Notes under the pieces: generated by a model
Database searches by the model: none
Told to the model about the DNA's origin: nothing
Seen by the model: the letters and a program-made list of their open reading frames with translations, nothing else
Part shown: one piece after another, positions 61,865 to 64,000 of the stretch
Layout of the letters: every line of letters starts with the position of its first letter
How positions within the stretch are numbered: the stretch's first letter is position 1
Source of the DNA: Lingula anatina
Taxonomy: Eukaryota; Brachiopoda; Lingulata; Lingulida; Lingulidae
Reading direction: 5' to 3'
Assembly (NCBI RefSeq): GCF_001039355.2
Contig: NW_019773637.1
Location: 84,066-148,065 of the forward strand
Length of the DNA: 64,000 nucleotides
Position numbers and translations under genes: made by a program

Positions 61865-62816
61865 AAGGAAGAGAACACTTACAGGACATGCTGAAACTGG
61901 GGGTTATTAGAAGGTCTGAAAGCCTATATTCATCTGGTGTAGTGCTAGTAAGAAAAAAAAGACGGAGCTCTGCAGTTTTGTATTGACCTAAGAAAACTCG
62001 ATTCCAAAACCATCAAAGATTCTTATGCTTTGCCTCGAATTGATGAGAGTTTGGACATCCTTCATGGTTCTTGGTTCAGTGTGTTAGGCTTAAAATCTGC
62101 TTACTGGCAAGTTGAAATAGAGGAATCAGATATTTTTTCTGTTATGAATCTTGGTTTATTTGAGTGTACAAGCATGCCTTATGCTAGCAGACTACTATAT
62201 GGAACTGAATCTCGTTATTCAGCACACAAACTCGAATTTCTGGCTCTCAAGTGGTCTATCACGGACAAATTTCATGATTATCTCTATGGGAATGAGTTCA
62301 CTGTTTACACAGACAATAACCCTCTCACTTACCTCTTGACAAGTGCAAAATTAGATGCGATGGGGCATCGTTGGGTTTCTCAGTTGTCAATTTTTCTATC
62401 ATGTATAGATCTGGAAAATCTAATGTTGATGCTGATTCTCTTTCTAGGATCGAGTGGCCTGAAGCTAGCAAAGAAATCTTGTCTCGAAGTGTTCATGGCG
62501 TTTTCAGATGGGTCTTGTGGAAGATACGTCTTTGATAGATGCACATTGTGTTTCAGGTGAGCAAAATTCTGAACAAATGCAGCATTGGAGTGTGATTCAA
62601 GGTGAGGATCCTGTATTGAAACATATAGTAGCAGCAGTGCAGGGAAAACAGATAGATTATACAAAACTTGGGTTTGAAGGGAATGTTTTCAAACGTGAAT
62701 TTCCCAAGCTTGTTCTTAGAGAAAATGTCCTTTACAGGACAAGAAAGATAGACGGTGATGTAAATATCCAGTTAGTTCTTCCTAAAAGCTACAGGTCCAG
62801 GGCAATAACTGGATGA
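61865..62816 (+). pseudogene. Ty3/gypsy-type pol fragment (RT and RNase H), degraded
   Basis: A frame starting near 61870 has the opening of a gypsy-like reverse transcriptase (LKLGVIRRSESLYSSGVVLV) and runs into an A8 tract (about 61952-61959) where the frame shifts. RT text continues (ALPRIDESLDILHGSWFSVL) up to about 62185. There the RT core, including the YxDD region, is missing and the sequence jumps into RNase H (SAHKLEFLALKWSI, FTVYTDNNPLTYLL). A region expected before integrase follows in a shifted frame, to a stop near 62816. Frameshifts and the internal deletion make it inactive. No LTRs could be paired with it here. Host-genome retroelement remnant, no function inferred. Confidence 0.85.
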
Positions 62817-64000
62817 AAGCATGGGACATCCTGTCTGCATAGGCCAGGAGGAGGCACGGAAAACGGGTCCGTGCGAGGCAAAGCAGATTGGTAAAGTGGG
62901 ACGGTGTGCATGCCACGGAGAGAGTTCCAGGCCTTTTTACAGCTGAAATTTTGCGGAGAATTCGTGAAGTAGTTAAACAGTTCTGTAGTATAACAGTGAA
63001 TGTTATATAATACGTGTTGATTATTTGTCACACATTTTAAATTCATGATGGCATCTGGTGGAGTCGCCAGACCAAGAATGAACTACGGTAATATGCCAAA
63101 CAATTCGACCAAGATTAATTAATTAATTTCATGGAAATGTCAGTTTGGTCGAATTGATTAAAATACAGCAAATGGAAACCTTTGACATCGTCGGATTGTT
63201 AGGGGCATCTGCCAAAACGTCCATCTTTCCGGAAGTATTGCATTTTACCGGAAGTGTTACGCAAGATAAGCCGCAATTTTCGCCTAACACGTGTTTCAGG
63301 CTTGTTTTATCCTCCTTTTAAAATCTTATTTTGCTGCTGTACAGTATGTGCTAACATTACTTAACATTAAAAAAGACGACAATTATAATTTCTAATTATA
63401 TATTTCCCTCACCTACGATCATTTTCATGATGCGCTTCACGAGTGGGACGAGTACTTCCCCAGAGACGGGTGTTGTAAACAAAGGCCGGTCACTTATATT
63501 TGAAACCGGTAGCTTTAGTAGACTTAAACTAGTTATGTGATCTACGTACGCCCTATTTGAATTTTAATATGACAACTGAAATCAACCGAATTGAAATTTT
63601 TTACCAGTCTGAGATCAGTTGTTTTCAACCCGCAAGGCTTGCTCAGCGTCAAGGCGTAGACGTACTTCCGAAGAAAATTCAATCACCTGTATCAAAGAAT
63701 ACCAACTGGTACTCAAACGGAATTCAGTGTAACTTCAAATTACTTATAAGTATTTTATTTAAAAAGCATGTCATATTAAAACATATTGAGAAAAGGCAAA
63801 ATACGGAGCCTACCTGTGCCGATAGACATAGAGTAGGCCTATCTTGCTGGCACTCTTCCGATTTTCTTACTTATATACTCTCGCTGTGCACAAACCACGG
63901 TGCATATTGAAAACCCCACTGATACAACCCGAACGTAAAATAAGCATTTAATTGCCATAATTTTCACAAAACAAGTGCATTTATAATTTGACGCGAGAAT
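62817..64000. other. Right-end region, no supported gene
   Basis: No exon with family resemblance. An open frame at 63557-63910 (117 codons) has no recognised domain and no splice context. The inverted repeat at 63101-63156 is the only structured feature. Confidence 0.4.
63101..63156. repeat. Inverted repeat with 12-bp perfect arms
   Basis: CAATTCGACCAA (63101-63112) and its exact reverse complement (63145-63156) flank an AT-rich 32-bp loop. Confidence 0.85.

Noticed and set aside
1-64000. CRISPR arrays, operons or ribosome binding sites
   Set aside because: The window is eukaryotic with spliced genes; no regularly spaced direct repeats with unique spacers were seen.

Overview
The window is nuclear DNA of an animal. 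It is AT-rich, its genes are split by introns with GT-AG borders, and it carries microsatellites, terminal-inverted-repeat transposons, tRNA-derived repeats and degraded retroelements. Short introns, EGF-plus-PAN secreted proteins and tandem intronless receptors suggest a marine invertebrate, plausibly a lophotrochozoan such as a mollusc. That placement is inference; no species-level marker was recognised.

Layout. 1-527: last exon of a gene entering from the left, encoding a PAN/apple-type C-terminus. 1.8-5.5 kb: a 3.7-kb segment bounded by inverted repeats, probably a transposon without visible coding capacity. 6.3-12.0 kb (+): a complete eight-exon gene for a secreted EGF-PAN protein (323 aa), a paralogue of the gene that ends at 527. 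13.1-28.7 kb: three head-to-tail units of about 4.6 kb, each with one intronless class A GPCR (342 aa) on the minus strand, with a stray copy of the PAN exon between units A and B. A single N at 18433 lies exactly where duplicated sequence starts again, so units A and B may be two alleles left side by side by the assembler. 29.3-39.5 kb (+): a leucine-rich-repeat plus EF-hand gene (LRRC74-like) with two candidate alternative last exons, each completing the second calcium loop. 42.1-50.6 kb (+): a 16-exon SLC5-family sodium/solute cotransporter (704 aa) with the sugar-site residues of SGLT1 largely kept. 51.8-64 kb: repeat-rich DNA with a foldback MITE, a 1.0-kb TIR element, a LINE fragment, an LTR-like block, two tandem tRNA-Thr-like units, a broken Tc1/mariner transposase and a Ty3/gypsy pol fragment. 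A second single N (60140) sits at another local duplication.

The genes do not form a pathway. They are a secreted adhesive-type protein, orphan receptors, a probable calcium-binding LRR protein and a membrane transporter. The exon models were built by hand from splice sites, reading phase and domain continuity; for the three multi-exon genes all phases agree and total coding lengths are divisible by three. The most interesting points are the alternative EF-hand-completing terminal exons, the receptor array whose copy number may be partly an assembly effect, a six-member foldback MITE family, and a post-duplication transposon insertion with an empty site in the paralogous unit.
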